In this document: piece after piece, positions 16,537-24,504 of the stretch
How the letters are laid out: each line of letters begins with the position of its first letter
How positions within the stretch are numbered: position 1 is the stretch's first letter
NCBI RefSeq assembly: GCF_020782235.1
Contig: NZ_JAJGNO010000001.1
Span: 62,001 to 126,000, forward strand
Source: Sphingobium naphthae
GTDB lineage: Bacteria > Pseudomonadota > Alphaproteobacteria > Sphingomonadales > Sphingomonadaceae
DNA length: 64,000 bases
Direction: 5' to 3'
Program-made: the position numbers and the translations under genes
Notes under the pieces: model-generated
Seen by the model: only the letters and a program-made list of their open reading frames with translations
The model's database searches: none
What the model was told of the DNA's origin: nothing

Positions 16537-16566
16537 CCCTGCCCCTGCCCCTGCCCCTGCCCCTGC
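16537..16566. repeat. Hexanucleotide repeat (CCCTGC)5
   Basis: Five perfect tandem copies of CCCTGC lie in the short gap between the small protein and the convergent SDR gene, 16 bp from the SDR stop codon. It is a simple-sequence tract that may vary in length and lies outside coding sequence. Confidence 0.9.
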
Positions 16567-16581
16567 CCCCGCTTGCCGCCG

Positions 16582-17328
16582 TCAGCCGCGCGCGACCTGG
16601 AAGCCGGCGAAGGATTGCGTGACCGGCATCAGTTCGAGGCGATTGATGTTGAGATGCGGCGGCTGGCTCGCGACCCAGAGCAGGGTCTGGGCGATGTCCT
16701 GCGCGGTCATGGGCCGGGCGTCGCCATAGAGCGCGTCCGATGCCGCCTGGCTGCCGGTGCGGACCAGGGTGAATTCGGTTTCGACCATGCCCGGCTCGAT
16801 CGAGGTGACGCGCACACCCGTCCCATGCAGGTCGGAGCGCAGGCCGAGCGAGAATTGCTGCACGAACGCCTTGGTCCCGCCATAGACGTTGCCGCCGCTA
16901 TAGGGATAGGTGGCGGCGACCGAGCTTAAATTGATGATCGCCCCCTTCCGCTCGACCAGGCGCGGCAGCAGCTTGTGCGTGATCGCGATGAGGCCGCTGA
17001 TATTGGTGTCGATCATCTGCTGCCATTGCGCCAGATCCGCCTGATGCGCCGGCGCGGTGCCGAGCGCCAGGCCGGCATTGTTGATCAGCAGGTCGATCGC
17101 CTGAAACGCCGGTGGCAGCGAAGCCAGCGCATCGTCGATCGCCGCTCCGTCGCGCATGTCGAAGGCGAGCGCGTGCATCTGCGGACCGATGTCGGCGGCC
17201 AGCGCCTCCAGTCGGTCGGCGCGCCGGCCCGTGCCAATCACCCGCCATCCCGCCGCGGCGAAGGTGCGCGCCGCCGCTTCGCCAATGCCCGCGGTGGCTC
17301 CAGTGATGAGGACGGTCCGGTCAGTCAT
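16582..17328 (-). CDS. SDR-family NADP-dependent oxidoreductase (YdfG-like)
   Basis: 248 residues. The classical short-chain dehydrogenase layout is intact: the nucleotide-binding TGATAGIG at residue 10, the structural INNAG, and the catalytic Ser in NLSSVAATYP followed by YGGTK with Tyr and Lys. EPGMVETEF is the PG motif typical of the 3-hydroxy acid dehydrogenase (YdfG) branch, and GTGRR after the second strand favours NADP. The likely reaction is oxidation of 3-hydroxy acids or serine-like substrates to the keto form. It stands alone, upstream of gcd in the opposite reading order, and no pathway link is visible. Confidence 0.88.
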   Translation of the reverse strand: MTDRTVLITGATAGIGEAAARTFAAAGWRVIGTGRRADRLEALAADIGPQMHALAFDMRDGAAIDDALASLPPAFQAIDLLINNAGLALGTAPAHQADLAQWQQMIDTNISGLIAITHKLLPRLVERKGAIINLSSVAATYPYSGGNVYGGTKAFVQQFSLGLRSDLHGTGVRVTSIEPGMVETEFTLVRTGSQAASDALYGDARPMTAQDIAQTLLWVASQPPHLNINRLELMPVTQSFAGFQVARG

Positions 17329-17410
17329 GCTGTCTCCTTGTCGGCAAAGCGGGCCAGCCCCCGCGCATCGTTGCGCCTATGTGGCGCAGCGGCGGGCGGG
17401 AAACAACCGC

Positions 17411-19810
17411 TCAAGGCAGCGCATAGGCGACCAGCTGGTCGCTGACCGGCGTTTCCATGAAGTGATGGCCGCCCGCCATGATGACCAGATATTGCTTGCC
17501 ATTCTGGCTATAGGTCATCGGCGTCGCCTGCCCGCCGCCCGGCAGCGTGTCGGTCCACAGCGTCTTGCCGGTGCGCAGGTCGATGGCGCGGATCAGATTG
17601 TCGGTCGCGGCGGCGATGAAGATGAGGCCGCTCTTGGTCACCACCGCCCCGCCATTATTGGGCGTGCCGATGGTCAGCGGCAGCATCGATGGAATGCCGA
17701 AGGGCCCATTGGTGCGCGCCGTGCCGAACGGCCGGTCCCACAGGGTGCGCCCGGTCGCCAGGTCGATCGCGCGGATGCCGCCATAGGGCGGCTGCTTACA
17801 CAGCATGCCGGTGAACTTCATCCGCCAGCCGGCATTGACGTCGATCGCATAGGGCGTGTGCGCCTGCGGATCGCCCGCCCCTTCCGCGCCGCCGATATTG
17901 CCGCGCGCCTGGTCGCGGGGCGCCCAGCCGCGTTCATTGGCTTCCGCGCGCGGCACCAGCCGCACATAGTTGGGCATGTCGTTGTAATTGGCGACGATCA
18001 CCCCGCGCGCCGGGTCGAGCGCGATGCCGCCCCAGTCGGTGCCGCCATTATAGCCGGGATATTCGATCGAGCGGCGATCGGCTTCGGGCGGGGTGAAGAA
18101 GCCCTTGTAGCTCGCCTTGCGGAACTGGATGCGGCAGATCATCTGGTCGATCGGCGACATGCCCCACATATCCCGCTCCGTCAGGTCGGGCTTGCGCAGG
18201 TTGTGATAGAGGGAGACGCGCTGGGTGGCGGCTCGCTCCTGCGGCTCGACGCCCCCGCCCGGCGCCTTGATCCGGCCGATCGGGGTCAGCGGCTGGCCGG
18301 TGCGGCGGTCGAGCACATAGATGTCACCCTGCTTGCTGGGCAGGACCATCGCGGGCACCGCGCCCTTGGGCGTCGGGAAGTCGACCAGCGTCGCCTGCGC
18401 GCCGAAGTCATAATCCCACACATCCTTTTCCACCGCCTGGAAGGTCCAGCGCGGCTTGCCCGTCATGACGTCGATCGCGACGAGCGAGGTGGCATAGCGG
18501 TTTTCCTGTGGCCGCCGCAGGCTGCTGTAATAATCGGCCGCGGCATTGCCCATCGGCAGGTAGACGAGGCCAAGCTGCTCGTCGCCCGACGCGATCGTCC
18601 ACATATTGGGCGTGCCGCGCGCATAGGTCTGGCCGGCGGGCGGCGGGCCGCTGCGTTCGGGGTGCATCATGTCCCACGCCCAGCGCATCTCACCCGTGAC
18701 CGCGTCATAGGCCTGGATCACGCCCGAGGGGGCCCAGCGATCCTGCCCGTCGAGCACCTGATGCCCAGTCACGATGATGCCGCGCACGATGGTGGGCGGC
18801 GAGTTGATCGAGACATAGCCGGGCCGCACCTGCCCCATGCCGTCGGTGATGCGCACCTGGCCATTGCGGCCGAAGTCGCGGCACTGCCGCCCGGTGCGCG
18901 CGTCGAGCGCGATGATGCGCGCGTCCAGCGTGCCGAGGATGATCCGCTGCGCGCAGGGCGCGTCCACCGCCGCGCCCGGCACGGCATAATAGCTGACGCC
19001 GCGACAGGCGGCGGTATAGGGAATGGCGTCATCCTTGACGCCGGGGTCGAAGCGCCATTTCTGCTTGCCGGTGGTGGGGTCGAGCGCCAGCACCATGCTC
19101 TTGGGCGTGCAGAGATAGAGGGTGTCGCCGACCTTGAGCGGCGTGGTTTCCGCGCCATAGGTGTCGCGCACATCCGGGGAGCTGGGCAGGTCGCCGGTGT
19201 GGATCGTCCAGGCGCGCTTCAACTGGCCGACATTGGCTGGCGTGATCTGCGCCAGCGGCGAATAGCGACGCGCGCTGTAGGTGCCGCCATAAGCGGGCCA
19301 GTCATCGCCCACCTGCGCCAGCGACGGATCCGCCATGGCGAAGCGTTCGCCCGGCAGGCTGCCCCGCACCGGCGGAATATAGTTGCCAGCGATGCTCCAG
19401 CCGAAAATCCCCGCGACCAGAAGCGTCGCCACGGCGCCGAGGCCCGCCAGCTTCCAGCGCCCCGGGCGGCGCGTCAGGGTGGGCATGACCAGCATCACCG
19501 CGATCAGCAGGACCAGCGGCGCGACCAGCCGCGGGACGAGCGCCCAGGGGCTCAACCCCACTTCCCACAAGGCCCAGAGCAGCGTGCCCAGGAAGATGGC
19601 GCCGTACAGCCATGCGCCTGTCATCCGCCCGCGCGCCAGCAGCACGCCGGCGACGATCATGGCCACGCCGGCGACCAGATAATAGGCCGATCCGCCCTCC
19701 ACCAGCAGCCAGACGCCGCCGACCGCCAGCACCAGGCCGATGAGGCCGATCAGGGCGCCCAGAATGATCGCCGCGATCGATCGCCTTGCAACGGGACGCA
19801 TGCTGCCCAT
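17411..19810 (-). CDS. gcd: Membrane-bound PQQ-dependent glucose dehydrogenase
   Basis: 799 residues, matching the usual length of about 800, from an ATG with AAGGAG eight bases upstream. Five hydrophobic segments in the first 150 residues form the membrane anchor with the quinone-reducing site. The periplasmic eight-bladed PQQ propeller starts around DWPAYGGTYSARRYSPL. EYPGYNGGTDWGG holds the catalytic Asp and NYNDMPNYVRLVPR is the typical following segment. The enzyme oxidises glucose, and often other aldoses, to the lactone in the periplasm and feeds electrons to ubiquinone. PQQ biosynthesis genes are not in the window, so the cofactor must come from elsewhere. Confidence 0.95.
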   Translation of the reverse strand: MGSMRPVARRSIAAIILGALIGLIGLVLAVGGVWLLVEGGSAYYLVAGVAMIVAGVLLARGRMTGAWLYGAIFLGTLLWALWEVGLSPWALVPRLVAPLVLLIAVMLVMPTLTRRPGRWKLAGLGAVATLLVAGIFGWSIAGNYIPPVRGSLPGERFAMADPSLAQVGDDWPAYGGTYSARRYSPLAQITPANVGQLKRAWTIHTGDLPSSPDVRDTYGAETTPLKVGDTLYLCTPKSMVLALDPTTGKQKWRFDPGVKDDAIPYTAACRGVSYYAVPGAAVDAPCAQRIILGTLDARIIALDARTGRQCRDFGRNGQVRITDGMGQVRPGYVSINSPPTIVRGIIVTGHQVLDGQDRWAPSGVIQAYDAVTGEMRWAWDMMHPERSGPPPAGQTYARGTPNMWTIASGDEQLGLVYLPMGNAAADYYSSLRRPQENRYATSLVAIDVMTGKPRWTFQAVEKDVWDYDFGAQATLVDFPTPKGAVPAMVLPSKQGDIYVLDRRTGQPLTPIGRIKAPGGGVEPQERAATQRVSLYHNLRKPDLTERDMWGMSPIDQMICRIQFRKASYKGFFTPPEADRRSIEYPGYNGGTDWGGIALDPARGVIVANYNDMPNYVRLVPRAEANERGWAPRDQARGNIGGAEGAGDPQAHTPYAIDVNAGWRMKFTGMLCKQPPYGGIRAIDLATGRTLWDRPFGTARTNGPFGIPSMLPLTIGTPNNGGAVVTKSGLIFIAAATDNLIRAIDLRTGKTLWTDTLPGGGQATPMTYSQNGKQYLVIMAGGHHFMETPVSDQLVAYALP

Positions 19811-20072
19811 TACTGTTTCTCCTTTGTGTCTGGCGGGGATTTACCCACAGAAGCGACCAGCGAGGGATGGGTTCCTTTCGGCGGCGAAATTCACGGGCAT
19901 TTCTCTGGAAAATTTCGGCGCGCGGCGCGGGCAGTCCGTCGCGCGGCCGTTCAGGCGTTACCGGTTGTTAAGGATTGGGTGCGAGTATCGGACTCTTCCA
20001 TCGAGGGATGTCAGCGACGTCCTTCGTCCCTGTTGAGACATGTCGCATGGCGACTTTCGGAGGTGCTGGACA

Positions 20073-20435
20073 ATGACAATCACGGACCTGGCAGCGCGCT
20101 TCGACAGGCGCCGGCATCCGCGCTTCGTCACCGCGTTCGAGGCGGACCTGATGGAGGGCGAGGAGTGCCGCAAGGTGATCGTCGGTGACGTATCGGCCGG
20201 CGGCTGCCTGCTGGAACATCGGCTGGGCTTCCGCATCGGCAACACCGTGCGGCTGCGGGCCAAGGATCTGGACATGGAGGCGCGCATCATGTGGTCGCGC
20301 GGCGACCTGTGCGGCATGCGCTTCGCGCAGAGCGTCGATCCCTGGCAAGTGATCCGCGCCAATGTCGATGGCGCGGCGCGGCTGGAGGACATGATCAACG
20401 AAGGCGCGCGGCTGCGTCTGGAGCCTACGCGCTAA
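20073..20435 (+). CDS. PilZ-domain protein
   Basis: 120 residues from the ATG at 20073, preceded by GGAGGTG. A single PilZ domain fills the protein: the c-di-GMP-binding RRRHPRF (RxxxR type) at residue 12 and DVSAGGCLLE (DxSxxG) about 30 residues later, then the strand-rich core ending CGMRFA. It is probably a c-di-GMP receptor acting on motility or exopolysaccharide through an unknown partner. It is convergent with the LacI gene, with only 9 bp between the stops. Confidence 0.88.
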   Translation: MTITDLAARFDRRRHPRFVTAFEADLMEGEECRKVIVGDVSAGGCLLEHRLGFRIGNTVRLRAKDLDMEARIMWSRGDLCGMRFAQSVDPWQVIRANVDGAARLEDMINEGARLRLEPTR

Positions 20436-20444
20436 GGCACCCGC

Positions 20445-21476
20445 CTAAGACACGGAGTGAGTCGATTCGGCGATCCGCAGCCTGAGCGGCGGAATGTCGA
20501 GCGGCGACAGCGGCCTGGCTTCTATCAGGTCGGCGAGCAGGCGCGCGGCGCCTTCGGCCATGGCGCCGAAGGGCCGCTCGACCGTGGTCAGCGACGGGAT
20601 CAGCATGTCGGCGAGCAGGCTGCCGTCGAACCCCACGATCGACAGATAATCCGGAACGCCGATCCCCTGTTCATGCGCCGCCTTGAGCAGGCCGGCGGCC
20701 ATGACGTCGTTCGCCGCGAAGATGGCGGTGGGCCGATCGGCCGCCGCCAGCAGACTGCGTCCGGCGGAAAGGCCCGAGGCAAGGCCATAATCGCCCTCCC
20801 GCTCCGCCATCAGCGTCACGCCGCCGCTGGCCAGGCCTTCGATGAAGCCGGCGCGCCGCTCGGCGGCGGAGCGCGTATTGGCAGGGCCGGTGACCATTGC
20901 GATGCGCCGATGCCCCAGCGCGAGCAGATGCGCCGCCACGTCGGCCGCCGCGCGGCGCTCCTGCGACAGGATCACGGCGCCATAGCCGTCGATCGGCACC
21001 GAGGAGAGCGCGACCGCCGGCACGCCAGCGTCGCGCAGGGCGGGGGCGAGATCAGGAAGGTCGGCGACCGGCGGCAGCAGGATCACGCCATCGACCCGCG
21101 CGCGCCGTGCAAAGGCCAGCACGTCTGCGACCGGGTCGATCCGCGGTTCCAGCGCGACCGAATGGCTGACCACTTCATAGCCGCGTCGAGTCGCTTCCCG
21201 CCCGACGCCGCGCTGGACGCTGTCGAGCACGAGCGCATTGCGATCGCTGTGGACGATGCCCAGCAGATAGGAGCGGCCCGTGGCGAGGGCGCGGCCGCGC
21301 AGGCTGGGTCGGAAGTCCAGCGCCGCGATGGCGACGCGGACGCGGTCGCGGGTCGCGGCGTTGACCTTGGGGGAATCGTTGAGGACGCGCGAGACCGTGC
21401 GGATCGACACGCCCGCCGCCACCGCCACGTCTCCGATCGTCGGATCGCCGGTCGCTATCCTGTCCATTGCCCGCAT
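20445..21476 (-). CDS. LacI-family transcriptional regulator
   Basis: 343 residues from the ATG at 21476, which has GAGGGGA upstream; an earlier ATG at 21533 is less likely. The N-terminal LacI helix-turn-helix reads TIGDVAVAAGVSIRTVSRVL with hinge NDSPKVNAATRDRVR. A periplasmic-binding-protein-like effector domain follows (SYLLGIVHSD, FAANDVMAAGLL, GFDGSLLADMLIPSLTTV). Such regulators usually repress sugar genes. The nearest sugar-related gene is gcd, 0.6 kb beyond the PilZ gene, but no LacI operator was found between them, so its targets are unknown. Confidence 0.9.
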   Translation of the reverse strand: MRAMDRIATGDPTIGDVAVAAGVSIRTVSRVLNDSPKVNAATRDRVRVAIAALDFRPSLRGRALATGRSYLLGIVHSDRNALVLDSVQRGVGREATRRGYEVVSHSVALEPRIDPVADVLAFARRARVDGVILLPPVADLPDLAPALRDAGVPAVALSSVPIDGYGAVILSQERRAAADVAAHLLALGHRRIAMVTGPANTRSAAERRAGFIEGLASGGVTLMAEREGDYGLASGLSAGRSLLAAADRPTAIFAANDVMAAGLLKAAHEQGIGVPDYLSIVGFDGSLLADMLIPSLTTVERPFGAMAEGAARLLADLIEARPLSPLDIPPLRLRIAESTHSVS

Positions 21477-21654
21477 CGCCTTTGTCCCCTCGGTTCGGGC
21501 AAACACGCTATTGCCCCCCGCCCGCCCTGTCACCTCCCGCGAGGCGCGTCACCCCGAACGCCGACAGCGAAAGCGACATATGCACGGGGTTTGCGCGCGC
21601 GCCGGGTCGAGGCGGGAAAGCCGCCATGCTGGACTTTCGGGCGATGCTACCTAT

Positions 21655-21668
21655 ATACCGATCGGTAT
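21655..21668. promoter_or_regulatory. TetR operator 1 (autoregulatory)
   Basis: ATACCGATCGGTAT is a perfect 14-bp palindrome overlapping the start codon of the TetR gene. The same ATACCG-NN-CGGTAT arrangement recurs at 22380-22395 before the efflux operon. Confidence 0.8.
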
Positions 21669-22275
21669 GGAAACGATGACACAGAGCGGGAGGGGCCGAC
21701 CCCGGGAGTTCGATCCCGACCAAGCCCTGTCGGCTGCGCTGCAGGTGTTCTGGCGGCGCGGCTATGAAGGCGCGTCGCTGGCCGAGCTGACCGAAGCGAT
21801 GGGCATCACCAAGCCGAGCCTCTATGCCTGTTTCGGCAACAAGGAATCGCTCTTCCGCAAGGCGCTCGACCTCTATGAGCGCGACAAGCTCTGTTATGTG
21901 CGGTCCGCGCTGGACGCGCCGACGTCGCGCGAAGTCGCCGAACGGCTGCTGCGCGGATCGCTGGCGATCCAGACCAACAGCACCGATCCCAAGGGATGCA
22001 TGGGCGTCATCAGCTCGGTCGGCGGCACGGCCCATTCCGAATGCATTCGCGACGAGATATTCGCGCGCCGCGCGTCGTCCGACCGGGCGCTGATCGAGCG
22101 GTTCGAGCGCGCCCGGGCGGAAGGCGACCTGCCCGACCATATCGAGCCGCAGGCGATCGCCTGCTATCTGTCGACCGTGATGCAGGGCATGGCGGTGCAA
22201 GCGGGCGCGGGCGTGCCGGTCGAGCGGCTGGAGGCGCTGATCGACACCACGCTGGCGATGTGGCCGGGGCGCTGA
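21667..22275 (+). CDS. TetR/AcrR-family repressor of the RND efflux operon
   Basis: 202 residues from the ATG at 21667. The DNA-binding domain reads ALQVFWRRGYEGASLAELTE then AMGITKPSLYACFGNKESLF, a standard TetR helix-turn-helix. The C-terminal ligand domain carries the TetR_C-like segment DPKGCMGVISSVGGTAHSE. The gene is upstream of, and collinear with, the efflux operon. Matching palindromes lie over its own start and at the efflux promoter, so it most likely represses both and is released by a pump substrate. The ligand cannot be inferred. Confidence 0.9.
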   Translation: METMTQSGRGRPREFDPDQALSAALQVFWRRGYEGASLAELTEAMGITKPSLYACFGNKESLFRKALDLYERDKLCYVRSALDAPTSREVAERLLRGSLAIQTNSTDPKGCMGVISSVGGTAHSECIRDEIFARRASSDRALIERFERARAEGDLPDHIEPQAIACYLSTVMQGMAVQAGAGVPVERLEALIDTTLAMWPGR

Positions 22276-22355
22276 ACTTTATTTCGCTTCCGTAGCATCC
22301 TCCCCCTTGAAATCGGCGGGCGAGAAATAAAATACCTGCCGGTACAGAATAGCTC

Positions 22356-22395
22356 TTGACCAGCAAGGTCCGGTTAATATATACCGAGCGGTATA
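22356..22395 (+). promoter_or_regulatory. Efflux operon promoter with TetR operator 2
   Basis: A sigma-70-like pair TTGACC (22356-22361) and TATATA (22378-22383) is separated by 16 bp. The operator TATACCGAGCGGTATA (22380-22395), a palindrome with a 2-bp centre, overlaps the -10 element, so a bound repressor would block polymerase. The first 300 bp of the transcript form a leader without a long gene. Confidence 0.75.
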
Positions 22396-22429
22396 GAAGG
22401 AACTGGACCTATGTCCGGGGAGGTCAATC

Positions 22430-22465
22430 ATGCACGATATTTCCATTACCTGCCGCTGTCGCTGA
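22430..22465 (+). CDS. Candidate 11-residue leader peptide (uORF)
   Basis: ATG at 22430 follows a perfect GGGGAGGT ribosome site by six bases and encodes MHDISITCRCR before TGA. The spacing and strength of the site are better than for many full-length genes here. A Cys/Arg-rich tail just before the stop is the kind of sequence used in leader-peptide attenuation. An overlapping alternative ATG at 22411 encodes 21 other residues and cannot be excluded. Confidence 0.4.
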   Translation: MHDISITCRCR

Positions 22466-22686
22466 CGGCGGACTGATGGCGCGCATCCGGGCAACCGAGG
22501 CACGCCGTTTCCATCATCACAGCCCTTCTCCCTGACGCGCAGCCGCGCGGCCAGCCGGGATGGTCTGCGCAAAATTCGGGCGCAAGCCGCGGGACGCCAT
22601 CAGCGTCGTTCCGGGCGTAAGGACGCGCGTCCGCCGAACACCGGCAGCGCGAGGCAGCGCCGCAAGACAGGGAAGGAACACGGATC
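22466..22686 (+). other. Long leader of the efflux operon
   Basis: About 220 transcribed bases without a clear gene. They contain short stems such as GACGC/GCGTC (22593-22597 with 22603-22607) and the perfect palindrome GGACGCGCGTCC at 22621-22632. It may be structured regulatory RNA, but no known class is recognised. Confidence 0.35.
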
Positions 22687-23100
22687 ATGGCTTTCCTCGA
22701 CTTCACTCAACCCATGGCAGGCCCCGCCCCGCTGGCGGCCGTCACCGCCACGCCCGCTCCGGCCGATCCCGCGCCGGCCATCGCAACCGGCTTCACCGCG
22801 CAGGAATGGCAGATCGTCGCGCTGGCGCGCACCGACGGCCTGCGGTCGCTGAACGGACCGGGCCGCTTCGTGCGGTTGCGGCGCTGGATCTTCGGCGAAG
22901 AGACCAACCTGACGCTCGCCAGCGAGCGGCTGGAGGCGTTGCGGCGCCTGGCCGTCGAAGCCTGGCACCGGGGCTATGCCGTATCGCTTTCAGCGCTCGC
23001 CGCCTTTCGCGCGGCGGGCTTCTCCACCGCCCAACTCGAGCTGCTGCTCGCCACCATCAGCGCGGGCCGCCACGCCCGCGGACGCCGGAGTTTCGCATGA
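22687..23100 (+). CDS. Hypothetical protein, first gene of the RND operon
   Basis: 137 residues from an ATG preceded by GGGAAGGAA. The first 35 residues are Ala/Pro-rich and probably disordered. The rest is helical and basic (GRFVRLRRWIFGEET, ASERLEALRRLAVEAW) with no membrane segment. I do not recognise a family. Its stop overlaps the start of the periplasmic adaptor (ATGA), so it is translationally coupled to the pump genes. Such a gene is not a standard RND component. Confidence 0.7.
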   Translation: MAFLDFTQPMAGPAPLAAVTATPAPADPAPAIATGFTAQEWQIVALARTDGLRSLNGPGRFVRLRRWIFGEETNLTLASERLEALRRLAVEAWHRGYAVSLSALAAFRAAGFSTAQLELLLATISAGRHARGRRSFA

Positions 23101-24359
23101 ACCAGATGAGCAAGGTCACCGCCGACGGCGCGCAGGACGCGCCCGCACACCGTCCCCGCCGCCGATGGTCCCGTCGCCATGGCGGCATCGCCGTCATCGC
23201 GCTGGTCGTGGTGCTGGGCGGCGCCTGGAAACTAGTCGACAAGCCGCAGGCGCAGGCCCAGGCGGCGCAGATCGCGACGGTCGGCATCGCCGCGCCGCTG
23301 CAGCGCGCCGTCACTCAATGGGATGATTATGTCGGCCGCTTCGCCCCCAGCCAGACGGTGGAAATCCGCCCGCGCGTGTCGGGCGCGGTGACCGCCATCC
23401 ATTTCCGCGACGGCGATTATGTGCGGCAGGGGCAATTGCTCTTCACCATCGACCAGCGGCCGTTCCGCGCCGCGCTGGCCGAGGCGCGGGCAAGCGTCGC
23501 ATCGGCGCGCAGCGCGCTGCTGCTGGCGCAGAATGACTATGCCCGCGTCCAGCGCCTGACCGGCGACGAGGCAGTGTCGGGCAGCGAAGTCGATGCGCTG
23601 CGATCGCGCCTGCAGGCGGCGCAGGCCGAGTTGGCGGGCGCGCAGGCGCGCGAACGCAGCCGCGCGCTGGACGTCGAGTTCACTCAGGTGCGCGCGCCCA
23701 TTTCCGGGCGGGTGTCCGATCGCCGCGTCGACATCGGCAATCTGGTGTCGGGCGCGCAAGGCAATGGCGCGACCCTGCTGACGACGGTCAACAAGCTGGA
23801 CCCGATCTACTTCAACTTCGACGCGTCCGAAGCGCTGTACCTGAAGTCCCAGCGCGACAAGGCGGATGGCGGCCTGGTCGAGGTGCGGTTGCAGGACGAG
23901 GCCGATTATCGCCACAAGGGCCGGCTCGATTTCACCGACAATGGCCTGGACCCCCGGTCGGGGACGATCCGCATCCGCGCGGTCTTCGCCAATCCCGACA
24001 ATTTCCTGACCCCCGGCATGTTCGGCAATATGCGCCTGGCCAATGGCGGCAAGGCGAGCGCGCTGCTGGTGCCCGACGCGGCGATCCAGTCGGACCAGGC
24101 GCGCAAGACCGTGCTGGTCGTGGGCAAGGATGACAGCGTCGCGGCCAAGCCCGTGGAACTGGGGCCGGTGGTGGACGGGCTGCGCATCATCCGCAGCGGA
24201 CTCGACCCCAAGGACCGGGTGGTCGTGAGCAATGTCCAGGCGGCGATGCCCGGCGCCAAGGTCGCGACCCGGCCCACCACGATCAAGCCGACCCCCGCGC
24301 CGGTGACCCCGGTCGACAGTGCGGCGCCCGCCGCGGCGCAGGCGACGTTCGTGCAGTAG
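23097..24359 (+). CDS. RND efflux periplasmic adaptor subunit (MexE-like)
   Basis: 420 residues from an ATG that overlaps the previous stop. One hydrophobic segment (GGIAVIALVVVLGGAWKLV, about residues 24-43) anchors it; there is no lipobox. The barrel-sandwich/lipoyl half begins VEIRPRVSGAVTAIHFRDGD, a coiled-coil hairpin spans roughly residues 125-190, and VRAPISGRVSDRRVDIGNLV closes the lipoyl fold. It bridges the inner-membrane pump and the outer-membrane channel encoded next. The C-terminal 30 residues are a Pro/Ala/Thr tail. The TITVNKLDPIYFNF-like segment places it in the MexE branch. Confidence 0.9.
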   Translation: MNQMSKVTADGAQDAPAHRPRRRWSRRHGGIAVIALVVVLGGAWKLVDKPQAQAQAAQIATVGIAAPLQRAVTQWDDYVGRFAPSQTVEIRPRVSGAVTAIHFRDGDYVRQGQLLFTIDQRPFRAALAEARASVASARSALLLAQNDYARVQRLTGDEAVSGSEVDALRSRLQAAQAELAGAQARERSRALDVEFTQVRAPISGRVSDRRVDIGNLVSGAQGNGATLLTTVNKLDPIYFNFDASEALYLKSQRDKADGGLVEVRLQDEADYRHKGRLDFTDNGLDPRSGTIRIRAVFANPDNFLTPGMFGNMRLANGGKASALLVPDAAIQSDQARKTVLVVGKDDSVAAKPVELGPVVDGLRIIRSGLDPKDRVVVSNVQAAMPGAKVATRPTTIKPTPAPVTPVDSAAPAAAQATFVQ

Positions 24360-24374
24360 GATCTTCACGCTCTT

Positions 24375-24425
24375 GCGAAAGCAGGAGCTTGGACCTGCCC
24401 TTTGAACTGGGCTCCTGCTTTTGCG
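24375..24425. repeat. Intercistronic hairpin between adaptor and pump genes
   Basis: GCGAAAGCAGGAGC (24375-24388) is complementary to GCTCCTGCTTTTGCG (24411-24425) apart from one bulged base. Palindromes built on GCAGGAGC/GCTCCTGC are typical dispersed extragenic elements of sphingomonad genomes. Here the element sits inside an operon, where it could adjust the expression ratio of adaptor to pump. Confidence 0.75.
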
Positions 24426-24504
24426 GGAGCCCGACATTCTCTTGTCCCGTGATCGGCGGCTGCCGGATCGCGCGGCATCCCTTTCGCTCGCAAAGGACGA
24501 TCCG

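Noticed and set aside
16537..16566. Phase-variation tract acting on the SDR gene
   Set aside because: The (CCCTGC)5 tract is outside the reading frame, downstream of the SDR stop, and six-base units would not shift frame. It is reported only as a repeat.
17156..20188. Open frame of about 1000 codons on the plus strand opposite gcd
   Set aside because: It is a shadow of gcd with Arg/His-rich low-complexity sequence and no family match. The PQQ dehydrogenase motifs on the minus strand are clear.
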